Positions 9,338-17,811 of a stretch of 64,000 bases of DNA are shown here, in pieces (the first letter of the stretch is position 1; each line of letters begins with the position of its first letter). The stretch covers positions 1 through 64,000 of the forward strand of contig LFLB01000010.1 of assembly GCA_001543005.1 (NCBI GenBank), read 5' to 3'. Below the pieces are notes generated by a model. The model did no database searches. It saw nothing but the letters and a program-made list of their open reading frames with translations, and had not been told where the DNA came from. Both the position numbers and the translations under genes were made by a program. This DNA comes from Candidatus Spongiihabitans thiooxidans. GTDB lineage: Bacteria; Pseudomonadota; Gammaproteobacteria; Arenicellales; Poriferihabitantaceae.

Positions 9338-10134
9338 CTGCCTGCATTTCAGCCATTTTATTAGTAACATTTTCCACTTCCTTTGTTATTTCCGCGGCTC
9401 TTTTTGCATTTTCTTTATCTACCTCATGTCCATCCTGGATATTCTTTAACTCCATCAGTAGCAGTTGCTCAATTTCATCAAGTAAGTAGTGATGCGCTGA
9501 ATATCCGTACTTATCAATATATTCTGCTTTTAAGGGAAGAACTGTTTTTAAAAGGTTGTTTGAGTGCTCAGAATTTAGATACTTTTCTGGGTTGTCCACG
9601 CCTATTTTGAGTACCTGCATTCTAGCTACAGCCGACATTATCACTGATGAAAACGCTGAATAATACGCCCAGCCTAATGGAGTGATGAATGGTCTAGCCA
9701 AAGCCGCACCAGAAAGATTTAGGCTAGTAGAATCAAAGTTTCCTCCAATAGTTTCTATGAAGGATCGAAATTGAGGATTCCGTGCCAACTCTTTTGCACA
9801 TTCTTCAAATTTCAACGTCGCTAAGGTAACCGATATGTACTTTGCCTTTTCCAGCTCCTTCACAGCACCCCATATCTGATCTATCGCTTCTAGTTTTCTT
9901 TGGTATAAAGCCCCTTGCCTTGTAATTAGCCCAGACATTGCGCCAGCACGAAGCGACTCAATTTGTGCTTCTTTAGACTTAAGTTCAGAACGAAGAGTTT
10001 CCAGTTTGGAATCAAATTCGTTCTTTACACTATTTGTCAGTCGAGTCGATATTTAATGACCTAGCTAACCACACAATTCCACCAAAAAGCATGGTTGTTG
10101 TTAGTGCAGGTATCCAATCAAATATTTGATCCAC
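9330..10134 (-). pseudogene. Cassette 1: membrane-anchored coiled-coil protein, frameshifted
   Basis: The long open part (9330 to about 10052) codes for a helical soluble protein with a predicted coiled coil (KNEFDSKLETLRSELKSKE and onward) and no recognised domain. Its first ATG at 9938 is internal. Upstream, a GTG at 10134 preceded by GAGGGA begins a short N-terminus, VDQIFDWIPALTTTMLFGG, with one membrane helix, which runs out of frame near 10055. Removing one A from the AAA at about 10055-10057 joins both parts into a protein of about 267 residues reading RSLISTRLTNS across the joint. It is therefore either a real single-base mutation or a sequencing error. The function is unknown. Its start and attC define cassette 1 of the integron. 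Confidence 0.78.
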
Positions 10135-10319
10135 AAATTTCCCTCAGATTCGATTGCGCTTAACTATTAGTATAAGGAAAGTTTCTCTCATACGCGATAT
10201 TAAAATATAAATCCTGTGAAAAAAGCCTATTTTTTGCCTTTCAATCTAAAATACAGTTTTACCTGATATTTAGATATTAAAGTGGAAAATAGGATAATGA
10301 CAAAATTTAATCCGATATC
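10135..10319. other. attI-type region with first cassette junction
   Basis: This non-coding DNA separates the divergent integrase and cassette 1. The plus-strand GCGCTTAAC at 10156-10164 reads GTTAAGCGC on the minus strand and marks the G/TT crossover point where cassette 1 was inserted. The stretch from 10165 to 10319 is AT-rich and should hold attI, the cassette promoter (reading left) and the integrase promoter (reading right). No single promoter could be assigned with confidence. Confidence 0.65.
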
Positions 10320-10793
10320 ATGGTAACAGATAAAAAACCAACTTTGGCGCAAATGCGAGAGTTAATGCGGCGAATGGGCTATGCCTACGGCACTGAAAAT
10401 ACTTATTGTGATTGGGTAACCAGATTTATCAAGTTTCATCGGTTACAAAACAGGCAGGCGTTGCTAGATTCTGTTGAGCAAAAGGTTGCACCCAACACTC
10501 AAAACCAGGCATTTAATGCATTGGTGTTTTTATACAATAAGGTTTTGCAACAACCGCGTATTCCTGTGACGTTTACCAAAGAAGAGGTGAGACAAGTATT
10601 GATCTTGATTGATGGTACGGTTGGTATTATTGTCAAACTTTTGTATGCGGGTGGTTTGCGTATTTCTGAGGCTGTACGTTTGCGGGTGCAAGATATTGAT
10701 TTTGGCTTTAAGCAAATTACCATTCGTGATGGTAAAGGCAAGAAAGGTAGGGCAACTCTTCTTGCGAATAATTTTTTTATAAGTGGAGATTGA
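10320..10793 (+). pseudogene. Truncated integron integrase (tyrosine recombinase)
   Basis: The N-terminal SAM-like domain is recognisable (MRELMRRMGYAYGTENTYCDWVTRFI in part), followed by the start of the catalytic domain with the box I arginine in LLYAGGLRISEAVRLRVQDID and the beta-strand ITIRDGKGKKGRA. The reading frame ends about ten residues later, so the box II histidine/arginine motif, the integrin-type IntI patch and the tyrosine nucleophile are absent. About 15-20 residues also appear to be missing between KVLQQP and RIPVTFTKEEV. The frame is interrupted just before the HAD gene, so the 3' end was deleted. The protein should be catalytically dead. An alternative start near 10297 runs into a stop. 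Confidence 0.85.
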
Positions 10794-10796
10794 TCC

Positions 10797-11492
10797 TTGA
10801 GCATAACCCTTGGTTTTGACGTTTACGGAACTTTGATTGACACCCACGGCGTCATCGGCGAACTCGAAAAAATAATCGGCGACGATGCCGCGCGTTTCTC
10901 ACAGATTTGGCGCGAGAAGCAACTTGAATATGCCTTTCGACGCGGATTGATGAGGCAGTATAAAAATTTTAGCGTTTGTACCCGAGACGCACTGGACTAC
11001 ACTGCGGCCTTTCTCAATCACAACTTTAGTGATCAACAAAAGCAAACTTTGAATAGCGCATACTCGACGCTACCTGCATTCGGTGACGTGATTGCCGGGT
11101 TGGCCGCAGCCAAAGATGCCGGGTTCAATCTCTATGCTTTTTCCAACGGTCAGGCCGAAGCCGTGCATACGGTATTATCCAACGCCGGGATACGAGAATA
11201 TTTTGCCGATGTTGTCAGTGTCGATGAGGTGGGCACGTTTAAACCTGACCCCGAGGTGTACCACCATTTTGTCAGGGCTACCAAAGCGCAACTTGAAAAC
11301 GCCTGGCTGATATCGAGCAATGGATTCGACGTGATTGGCGCGCTTGCCGCTGGCATGAAAGCGGTCTGGGTTCAGCGTTCAAACGCAGTCGTGTTTGATC
11401 CCTGGGAGTATCAACCTACTCTGATAGTTGATTCAATCAGAGACTTGCACAGGAAAATTGACCGATGGCAAATCGGAGAGACGAAATCATGA
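10797..11492 (+). CDS. HAD-family (S)-2-haloacid dehalogenase-like hydrolase
   Basis: A 231-residue HAD hydrolase of the L-2-haloacid dehalogenase type, which hydrolyses carbon-halogen bonds through an aspartyl ester. The nucleophile is Asp8 in GFDVYGTLIDT, where YGT replaces the DxD of phosphatases and supports a dehalogenase assignment. Motif II is FSNG near 112, the lysine is in FKPDPEVY near 146, and the acidic motif is SSNGFDVIGALAAGM. The TTG start is supported by GGAG about 8 bases upstream. The gene starts 4 bases after the broken integrase frame, so the integron deletion ends right at its promoter. A thioesterase gene follows with overlap. Confidence 0.85.
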   Translation: MSITLGFDVYGTLIDTHGVIGELEKIIGDDAARFSQIWREKQLEYAFRRGLMRQYKNFSVCTRDALDYTAAFLNHNFSDQQKQTLNSAYSTLPAFGDVIAGLAAAKDAGFNLYAFSNGQAEAVHTVLSNAGIREYFADVVSVDEVGTFKPDPEVYHHFVRATKAQLENAWLISSNGFDVIGALAAGMKAVWVQRSNAVVFDPWEYQPTLIVDSIRDLHRKIDRWQIGETKS

Positions 11493-11917
11493 CCCGCAAT
11501 CATAATCGTGATTCAGCATTTTTTAACTACGCAGATCGACATTGTTTGCCCGGTTCACTGGGTATTCGGTCGATTGAACTGAATAGCGAGAAATCAGTGC
11601 TGGAAATGGAAATTACCGATAACCTGCTGAATTTCAATGGTTTTGTTCATGGCGGCAGTATCGTCACTTTGGCGGATACGGCAGCAGGATATGGCTGTTT
11701 TTCCAATCTACCGGAAGGCGCAACCAGCTTTACTACCCTGGAACTAAAGTGCAATTTCATTGGCACTGCCCGCAGTAAAACAATACGCTGCGCCGCAACT
11801 TGCATACATCAAGGCAAGACCACCCAGGTGTGGGACGCCACCGTATTCGACGGAAATGCAGACAAAGTCATTGCAGAATTCCGTTGTACCCAGTTAATAC
11901 TCTATCCAAAAACATGA
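11489..11917 (+). CDS. PaaI-type hotdog thioesterase
   Basis: Small acyl-CoA thioesterase of the PaaI/YigI hotdog family, about 142 residues, expected to form tetramers in the cytoplasm. The central helix signature FVHGGSIVTLADTAAGYGC carries the HGG motif of the family. The ATG at 11489 overlaps the previous stop as ATGA and has GGAGAG 8 bases upstream, so I prefer it to the in-frame ATG at 11465 that would overlap the dehalogenase by 28 bases. The substrate cannot be told from sequence. Coupling to the HAD gene suggests co-expression. Confidence 0.85.
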   Translation: MTRNHNRDSAFFNYADRHCLPGSLGIRSIELNSEKSVLEMEITDNLLNFNGFVHGGSIVTLADTAAGYGCFSNLPEGATSFTTLELKCNFIGTARSKTIRCAATCIHQGKTTQVWDATVFDGNADKVIAEFRCTQLILYPKT

Positions 11918-12052
11918 ATAAACATATAGAATATACCAAGGGCCAACCCACATCCAGTGACTAGAAATAAACTGCATACCCGAAATATCCAGTGCGAAGG
12001 TTTCCAGCGTTCCGATGGATTATGGGACAGTGAGTATGCCTTACTTGCAGTG

Positions 12053-15000
12053 TCAGAAGTTGAGTTGCTCCAAAACCGTTTTCCGGGTCTGCCTATACAA
12101 ATCAATGTTGCTGGTTTTAATATGCCCAAATCCTTTTATCTTCATTGGCGCAGCGGCGAATTGGATACACAGTTGATAATGTTTTTCAGAGAGTTGTTTT
12201 TGAGAAAAATGACTGGCGACCGCTCTGATGTCTGCTGAAAACTGATCGATCAACTGACGTTCAATTTTGCGCTCCCGGGTTTTCCCAAATGGATCGAAGA
12301 CACCGCCTCTTAAAACTTTTAGTTTTGCGATGAGTGGAAATATTTTAATCAGGAATCCCGGCAAACGACGCTTTATGAGGTGCCCGGTCAGTGCATCCTT
12401 TTTAGAAATTATTGGCGGCGCCATATAGAAGTTTAATTTCCAGTTGCCCTCGAATTGGTGGTTCAGACCATCCCAAAATTCCTTGCCCGAATAAAGACGA
12501 GCAATTTCGTATTCGTCTTTATATGCCATTAACTTAAACAGGCTTTTTGCTGCATTTTTTGTAAACTCAAGCTCGGTGGTTTCGTTTGGCAAATTGCCTG
12601 AATCCTTGCTCGAATCCTTGCTTGAATCCTTAAGCGCGCTTTCCATATTTTTGATTTCGGCAATCAGGCCAAGATATCGTTTTGAATATTCGATATCCTG
12701 ATAATCAGTCAAGTAGTCAGCCCGCCAGCGAATAATCTCGTCCAAGTGCTGCAGGGGCGCGACCACCGGATCAAGAGCGGAAACCAGGCTTTCGATGGAT
12801 TCATAATGTACCGCCGCCCGGCGCCCTAAAAGAAACGCCTGTTCGTTCAGCCCCACCGCTACGTTATTTAGTCTGATGGCCGCTAAAATGCTGGTCGATT
12901 GCACCGGTATCAATCCATTTTGATAGGCAAAACCGAGTAACAGCATATTGCTGGCGATTGAATCGCCGATCATGTTTCTGGCGATTTTGGTGGCATCGAT
13001 AAATTTAGTTTTATCAACGCCGGTTTCGGCGCCAATGAGTTGTTGCATTTCCCTGGTCGGGAACGTGTAGTTTTTATCATGTATGAAATCGGCGGTGGGA
13101 TTTTGGTAACTATTGACAATCGAATAGCTGCGCTTGATATTCAATCGCGCGATGGCTTCCGGCATGGCTGAAACTACCAGATCACAGCCCAGCAAAAGAT
13201 CCGCATCGCCCTCTGAAATTCGAACTGTATTGATTTGTTGTTGATGTTGTGCGACACGAACATGGCTGACTACCGCACCAAACTTTTGTGCCAGGCCGGT
13301 TTGGTTTAAGGTTGAACAGCCCTTGCCTTCAATGTGCGCCGCCATCGCCAGGATTGATCCAATGGTCAGTACACCGGTGCCGCCAATCCCTGTGACCAGT
13401 ACATTCCAGGGTCTTTCCAGCGTGGGTAGTTTTGGCTCGGGTAACGGCTCATCCCATTGTTGCTTGCCGGAAAATTGATGTTTCTTTAGTGATGCTCCGG
13501 TGACGGTGACAAAACTCGGACAAAACCCGTCCACACAGCTCAAGTCCTGATTGCACGAATGTTGATCGATTTGGCGCTTGACATCGGCTTCGGTTACTTT
13601 CGGTAGCACCGATAGACAATTTGACTGGGTGCTGCAATCGCCACACCCTTCGCATACCCGCTCATTGATATACACACGAACCTTGCTTTCCGGCATCAGC
13701 CCACGTTTTCGCCGCCGCCGCTTTTCCGCGGCGCATACCTGGTCATAGACGATGACTGTGGTGCCCTTTATTTTTCGAAAATCACGTTGCAATTTTTCAT
13801 AATGCTTTCTTGAATGTATGGTTACATCCGAAAAATTCCTGAGCGATTTTTTTGCCTGGTCAAGGTGCTCCGATACCACCGAAAGTTTTTTAACCCCTTC
13901 TACCCGAATCTGGGATACCAGATCGAATAAGGAAAGCGAGCCCTCAACGGGTTGCCCGCCGGTCATTGCCACAGCATCGTTAAACAACACTTTGTAGGTA
14001 ATGTTGACCCCGGCGGCAACGGTAGCGCGGATGGCTAGAATACCGGAATGAAAATAGGTGCCATCCCCCATATTTTGAAATACATGTTCAGTTTCAGAGA
14101 AAGCGGATTGCCCAATCCAGGCAGCGCCCTCTCCGCCCATGTGGGTAAACAGTTCGGTGTTGCGATCCATCCACTTGACCATATAATGGCAACCAATTCC
14201 CGCCATTGCCGTACTGCCTTCAGGAATTTTGGTGGAAATATTATGCGGGCAACCGGAACAGAAATAAGGTGTTCTGGTTAAATTCACGGGATTGGTTTCG
14301 ATTCTATCCTGTTTAGCCTGAATAAATTCGAGCCGCTGGTTGATTGACTCGCTCTCATAAAACCGATTAATTCTGCTGGCAATGGCTGTGGCAATAACAG
14401 CAGGCGTTAATTCACCGAGATTAGTAATCAGACCATGCCCATTTTCATCATATTCTCCCACCACCAGGGGACGATCTTTTACCGGCCAATTGTAAAGCTG
14501 GCTGGTCAGTTGGTTTTCAACGATGCTGCGCTTTTCTTCCACAACCAGTATTTCTGATAGCCCTCTGGCAAACTGGTGGATTGCAACGGGCTCCAAAGGC
14601 CAACTCATGCCCACTTTTAATATACGAACGCCAATTTCAGATGCCAGTTGCGGGGAAATTCCCAAATCATTCATTGCCTCCATAACATCAAGATACGTTT
14701 TCCCGGAGGTAACGATCCCCAACCTGGGGCTCTCGGAGTCCAGCATGACCTTATTTAAATTGTTTGAAAGCGCAAACGCGCGTGCTGCGTAAATCCGGTG
14801 CTGGTGCAACAGCGCTTCCTGCTCCAATGGCGTGGTCGGCCACTGTGCATTTAAACCGCCCGGCGGCAGGTCGATATCTTCAGGTAGAACGATTTGTACA
14901 CGTTCATCGCGTAAATCAACCGACATCGCAGAGTCCATGTTTTCGGTAATCGCTTTTAAGCCGACCCAGCAACCACTGAATCGTGACAAGGCCCAGCCAT

Positions 15001-15550
15001 ACAAGCCGAAATCGAGAACCTCCTGCACATTTGCGGGATTAAGCACCGGCACCGTTGCACCAACAAACATGTGCTCGCTTTGATGGGGTACGGTAGAGGA
15101 TTTGCATGCATGGTCATCACCGGCAACGGCCAGAACGCCGCCATATTTCGTGGTGCCGAATGCATTGGCGTGCTTGATCACATCCATGCTTCGATCGACT
15201 CCGGGTCCTTTGCCATACCACATCGCAAATATGCCGTCATATTTTGGCTTGGGAATCAGATGAACCTGTTGAGAGCCCCAAACCGCGGTAGCCGCAAGGT
15301 CTTCGTTCACACCCGGCTGGAACTGAATATTATGTTGCTCAAAGTATGCCTCGGCTTTCCAGATCGACTGGTCCAAGGTGCCGACCGGAGAGCCCCTGTA
15401 ACCGGATACGAAGCCTGCCGTATTAAGCCCGGCAGCAATATCCCTTTGGTGTTGCACCAGCGGCAACCGAACCAGCGCTTCTATGCCGGTCATATAGGCC
15501 CGATCGACTGCAAACGAATATTTATCGTTCAGAGATACTTTTTGTGCCAT
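12053..15550 (-). CDS. Indolepyruvate ferredoxin oxidoreductase, fused alpha-beta-gamma
   Basis: A 1165-residue TPP- and iron-sulfur enzyme that oxidatively decarboxylates aryl pyruvates or branched 2-oxoacids to acyl-CoA with ferredoxin as acceptor. The TPP-binding halves lie in the first 600 residues, with FCSGCPHN and GIGCHYMVKW. A 4Fe-4S region follows near 640-690 (RVCEGCGDCSTQSNCLS and CVDGFCPSF). The gamma domain then starts with GIGGTGVLTIGS near 725. The single-chain architecture is the usual proteobacterial form. A DSSKDSSKDSG repeat near residue 985, coded by a 12-base tandem repeat, sits in a linker. It is monocistronic and convergent with the thioesterase. A link to degradation of amino acids other than leucine is likely but inferred. 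Confidence 0.93.
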   Translation of the reverse strand: MAQKVSLNDKYSFAVDRAYMTGIEALVRLPLVQHQRDIAAGLNTAGFVSGYRGSPVGTLDQSIWKAEAYFEQHNIQFQPGVNEDLAATAVWGSQQVHLIPKPKYDGIFAMWYGKGPGVDRSMDVIKHANAFGTTKYGGVLAVAGDDHACKSSTVPHQSEHMFVGATVPVLNPANVQEVLDFGLYGWALSRFSGCWVGLKAITENMDSAMSVDLRDERVQIVLPEDIDLPPGGLNAQWPTTPLEQEALLHQHRIYAARAFALSNNLNKVMLDSESPRLGIVTSGKTYLDVMEAMNDLGISPQLASEIGVRILKVGMSWPLEPVAIHQFARGLSEILVVEEKRSIVENQLTSQLYNWPVKDRPLVVGEYDENGHGLITNLGELTPAVIATAIASRINRFYESESINQRLEFIQAKQDRIETNPVNLTRTPYFCSGCPHNISTKIPEGSTAMAGIGCHYMVKWMDRNTELFTHMGGEGAAWIGQSAFSETEHVFQNMGDGTYFHSGILAIRATVAAGVNITYKVLFNDAVAMTGGQPVEGSLSLFDLVSQIRVEGVKKLSVVSEHLDQAKKSLRNFSDVTIHSRKHYEKLQRDFRKIKGTTVIVYDQVCAAEKRRRRKRGLMPESKVRVYINERVCEGCGDCSTQSNCLSVLPKVTEADVKRQIDQHSCNQDLSCVDGFCPSFVTVTGASLKKHQFSGKQQWDEPLPEPKLPTLERPWNVLVTGIGGTGVLTIGSILAMAAHIEGKGCSTLNQTGLAQKFGAVVSHVRVAQHQQQINTVRISEGDADLLLGCDLVVSAMPEAIARLNIKRSYSIVNSYQNPTADFIHDKNYTFPTREMQQLIGAETGVDKTKFIDATKIARNMIGDSIASNMLLLGFAYQNGLIPVQSTSILAAIRLNNVAVGLNEQAFLLGRRAAVHYESIESLVSALDPVVAPLQHLDEIIRWRADYLTDYQDIEYSKRYLGLIAEIKNMESALKDSSKDSSKDSGNLPNETTELEFTKNAAKSLFKLMAYKDEYEIARLYSGKEFWDGLNHQFEGNWKLNFYMAPPIISKKDALTGHLIKRRLPGFLIKIFPLIAKLKVLRGGVFDPFGKTRERKIERQLIDQFSADIRAVASHFSQKQLSEKHYQLCIQFAAAPMKIKGFGHIKTSNIDLYRQTRKTVLEQLNF

Positions 15551-16012
15551 CGGATAATCATACGCGGTGTCGGTTCAAAATTACTGTTAAATGTATTGTT
15601 GAATATGGCGTTGTAATTTTTGACCACTAATAGGTAGCATTGTTTAAATTTTAGTTAATTCTTCGAATATTCGCTGGAAATTTGCCCGCGTTTATTCTAG
15701 TACATTTGAGCACGAGAGATGACCCGGACAACGTTTCACCGAGGCTAAAACGGATGTGATGTGAGGAAGTGTATGGAGTTCGCCATGCTATCGACTGACG
15801 CAATGAGGCCGTGGCAGTTCTGGGGGGTGTGATGTGGTTGAGACAATACGAATCCAGCCCCCAAGGGAACGATCCGTCATGCCGAGAGCCAATGTTGGTC
15901 TTTGTGGCGCGGCGGGATGACATTGATTTCGGGTTACAACGCGCCCCGACAGGTTATCACAACACGGATGCGTCGCATCTGCATGTCCGAGTTCACTGCA
16001 TATGAGACAAAA
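15551..16012. other. Non-coding stretch without recognised gene
   Basis: No open frame here shows a family motif or a convincing ribosome site. A 90-codon minus-strand frame (15651-15923) has an arginine- and serine-rich composition typical of spurious frames. The first 100 bases should carry the promoter of the oxidoreductase gene. The rest may be decayed mobile DNA, as a transposase relic follows directly. Confidence 0.5.
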
Positions 16013-16222
16013 TCAGGCAGCCAGGGTGAGTTGCCGATAATACGCCATCGGCGTCATCAATCCAAACTATCGTGTGGTCGGCAATGGTTATAGGGCTGCT
16101 GGTAATGGACCAGTTCCTGGTTGATCGCGGCTGCCGTCAACGGCCCTTCATACCGCGGGCAGCACTCATAACGACTGCATTGCGCGCTCGACGCAACCGT
16201 TCCATTCAAGCTTTTTAGGCGG
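16013..16222 (-). pseudogene. Relic of an integrase-core transposase (C-terminal end)
   Basis: Read on the minus strand in shifting frames, this short region gives KKLEWNGCVERAM, then RYECCPRYEGPLTAAAINQE, then LVHYQQPYNHCRPHDSLD, and finally TPMAYYRQLTLAA before a stop. Together they match the last 70 or so residues of rve-domain transposases (IS481/IS3-like), where NGxVERxxR and YNxxRPHxSL precede TPxxY. At least two frameshifts separate the pieces, and the N-terminal catalytic region is missing. It is a dead remnant, and no terminal repeats were identified. Confidence 0.72.
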
Positions 16223-16239
16223 CAGCACAAACAGCGGCA

Positions 16240-16325
16240 GGACTAAAGTCCCGCGTCCGACCGGAAGTGAGGCTTCAGCCTCGCCAAGCCATTGCCGAGA
16301 TGGCGGACTAAAGTCCCGCGTCCGA
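16240..16325. repeat. REP-like repeat cluster with hairpins
   Basis: Two identical 21-base units, GGACTAAAGTCCCGCGTCCGA, lie at 16240-16260 and 16305-16325. Each begins with a GGACT-AA-AGTCC inverted repeat. Between them is GAGGCTTCAGCCTC, a six-base-arm hairpin. The arrangement of paired hairpins in intergenic DNA matches REP/BIME-type elements that are mobilised by a RAYT transposase elsewhere in a genome. Confidence 0.7.
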
Positions 16326-16426
16326 TCCTGTAATTTAAGTGAAAAGATTTCACCTCAGACCGCCCGATTTTCATCCTCCATATAGTCTTATCTCCATATA
16401 GTCTTATATGTGTCTAAGCCTGGACA

Positions 16427-17356
16427 TCAATTTATCAGCCGAGCAAGTATTGTGCCGCCGGCACTGCCGAGAGAATCGATTAACGCCTGTGTATTTGCCT
16501 CACTGACAGGCAGCAATGGCGGCCGTACATTACGCCATCTGCGATCGCCGCGTTGCCTGGCCAGCAAGCCTTTCATCGCCGGGAGCGGATCGTAATCTTC
16601 CATCTGTTTGCGGAAGGCGACCATTTCATCGGCAACCCGATCAAGATCGCCTTGTTTCGCAGCGGTTGCGACATCAAAAACGTGACGTATCCCCGCCGGA
16701 TTCACATTGCAGGTCGCCGAAATGCAGCCAGCAGCGCCATACTCAAGACCCGACCGTAAAAATGTTTCCGAACCCGGAAACACCGCGAGATTCGGCGCCG
16801 CGGCGATGACTGCTTGGGTGTTTTCAAAATCCCCCGAGCTGTCCTTGTAGGCCACCATCGTGTCAGGAAAATTCCGCGCTAATCGGTGCGCCAAATCAGG
16901 GGTAAAACCGATGCCGGCCAAGGGCGGGATATGATACATGCAAATTTTAAGCTCGGCATTGTTGACCGCCTCGATCAAGCGGACGAAATAGGCGTACACC
17001 CCGTCATCGCTGGCATCTTTATAAAAAAATGGTGGCAACGTCATCACCGCTGCGCAGCCGCGCCGCACTGCGTGGCGACACAGGGCGACAGTGTCATCGA
17101 GATTGCACAGGCCCGCGCCCGGCATCAATACCCCTGGATCAATGCCGCCCTCAATCAACGCATCCACTGCGGCAATCCGCTCACTGACCGACATGCTGAG
17201 TGCCTCACCGGTAGTGCCGAAGGGCGAGATATAGTGAATGCCTTGTTGCAACAGCCAATGTGCATGGCTGACATACAGCTCTCGCGCAAAACTCAAGTCA
17301 TCGTTAAACGGGGTCAGGATTGGCGTAATCACGCCAGTCATTTTTGTCGTCATCAC
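16427..17356 (-). CDS. DapA/NAL-family class I aldolase
   Basis: A dihydrodipicolinate synthase / N-acetylneuraminate lyase superfamily enzyme of 309 residues. The Schiff-base lysine is Lys171 in VAYKDSSGD, and the catalytic tyrosine is Tyr141 in MYHIPP. The pyruvate-carboxylate motif FGTTGEA is at 46-52. True DapA normally has GTTGESATL followed by different flanks and is shorter, so this is more likely a catabolic 2-keto acid aldolase or dehydratase of unknown substrate. It stands alone, with no pathway neighbour to name the substrate. The first ATG and the one five codons later are both possible starts. Confidence 0.85.
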   Translation of the reverse strand: MMTTKMTGVITPILTPFNDDLSFARELYVSHAHWLLQQGIHYISPFGTTGEALSMSVSERIAAVDALIEGGIDPGVLMPGAGLCNLDDTVALCRHAVRRGCAAVMTLPPFFYKDASDDGVYAYFVRLIEAVNNAELKICMYHIPPLAGIGFTPDLAHRLARNFPDTMVAYKDSSGDFENTQAVIAAAPNLAVFPGSETFLRSGLEYGAAGCISATCNVNPAGIRHVFDVATAAKQGDLDRVADEMVAFRKQMEDYDPLPAMKGLLARQRGDRRWRNVRPPLLPVSEANTQALIDSLGSAGGTILARLIN

Positions 17357-17811
17357 AAACTATTTCATGGTTATTTAATGGCTGGTCTCTGACCATACCG
17401 AGGCTATATTTTTGGATCTGCGCCGATGAGTGTGGGTAAATTCTGAGCCAATCGAAGTATAACACGTTGAAAACGAGTGGCATTCTGGTATTTCGTGTTG
17501 ATTGAAAGCAGTTTCATTATTTAGTTAGGCTACATGAATAATCCTGAAAGGAACTGGCGCACCTTGTCCAGTGTATCTGTTTGTGTGTCATTCATGCAGC
17601 CTTCATCCCCCATTATGAACATCCCTCATTTCAGTATCATTTCATAATTGGAGGAAAATTATATGGTTATTTAATCAGGTTTGGAATACATTCGCGATTA
17701 AGCGGCCTGCCAAAATATTCCGACCCGCCACCCGATCGGTCTGACCTGCCGGGGAATGTGAGGTTATTGCATACCGCCAACTGTTGAATATCAACCTGCC
17801 GGCATATCGAT
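17357..17811. other. Long intergenic region between divergent genes
   Basis: The aldolase and MFS genes diverge from this region, which should therefore hold both promoters. No gene was seen. A strong GGAGGA at about 17651 precedes only a three-codon frame. The sequence ATGGTTATTTAAT occurs both near 17373 and near 17662. No operator or riboswitch was recognised. Confidence 0.5.

Larger units (their letters stand above)
7381..10793. mobile_element. Remnant integron: truncated integrase, attI-type junction and three gene cassettes
   Basis: A tyrosine-recombinase gene of the integron type on the plus strand faces away from three AT-rich genes on the minus strand, the standard integron layout. 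Minus-strand G/TTRRRY junctions occur at 10164, 9267 and 8455. Each cassette can be checked against itself. Cassette 1 starts with TTAAGCGC and ends in an attC whose R'' is GCGCTTAAC. Cassette 2 starts with TTAGCAC and its R'' is GTGCTAAC. These exact complementarities are what excision of a circular cassette requires. The stop of cassette 1 lies inside R'', as is common. A third gene begins after TTAGGTG, but no matching R'' (CACCTAAC) was found downstream. The integrase lacks its catalytic end, so the array should no longer move by itself. Confidence 0.85.

Noticed and set aside
11957-12238. Plus-strand ORF of 93 codons overlapping the end of the oxidoreductase gene
   Set aside because: Most of it lies antisense to the conserved C-terminus of a clear enzyme and it shows no motif.
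15651-15923. Minus-strand ORF of 90 codons upstream of the transposase relic
   Set aside because: No ribosome site, no motif and a composition typical of chance frames in non-coding DNA.
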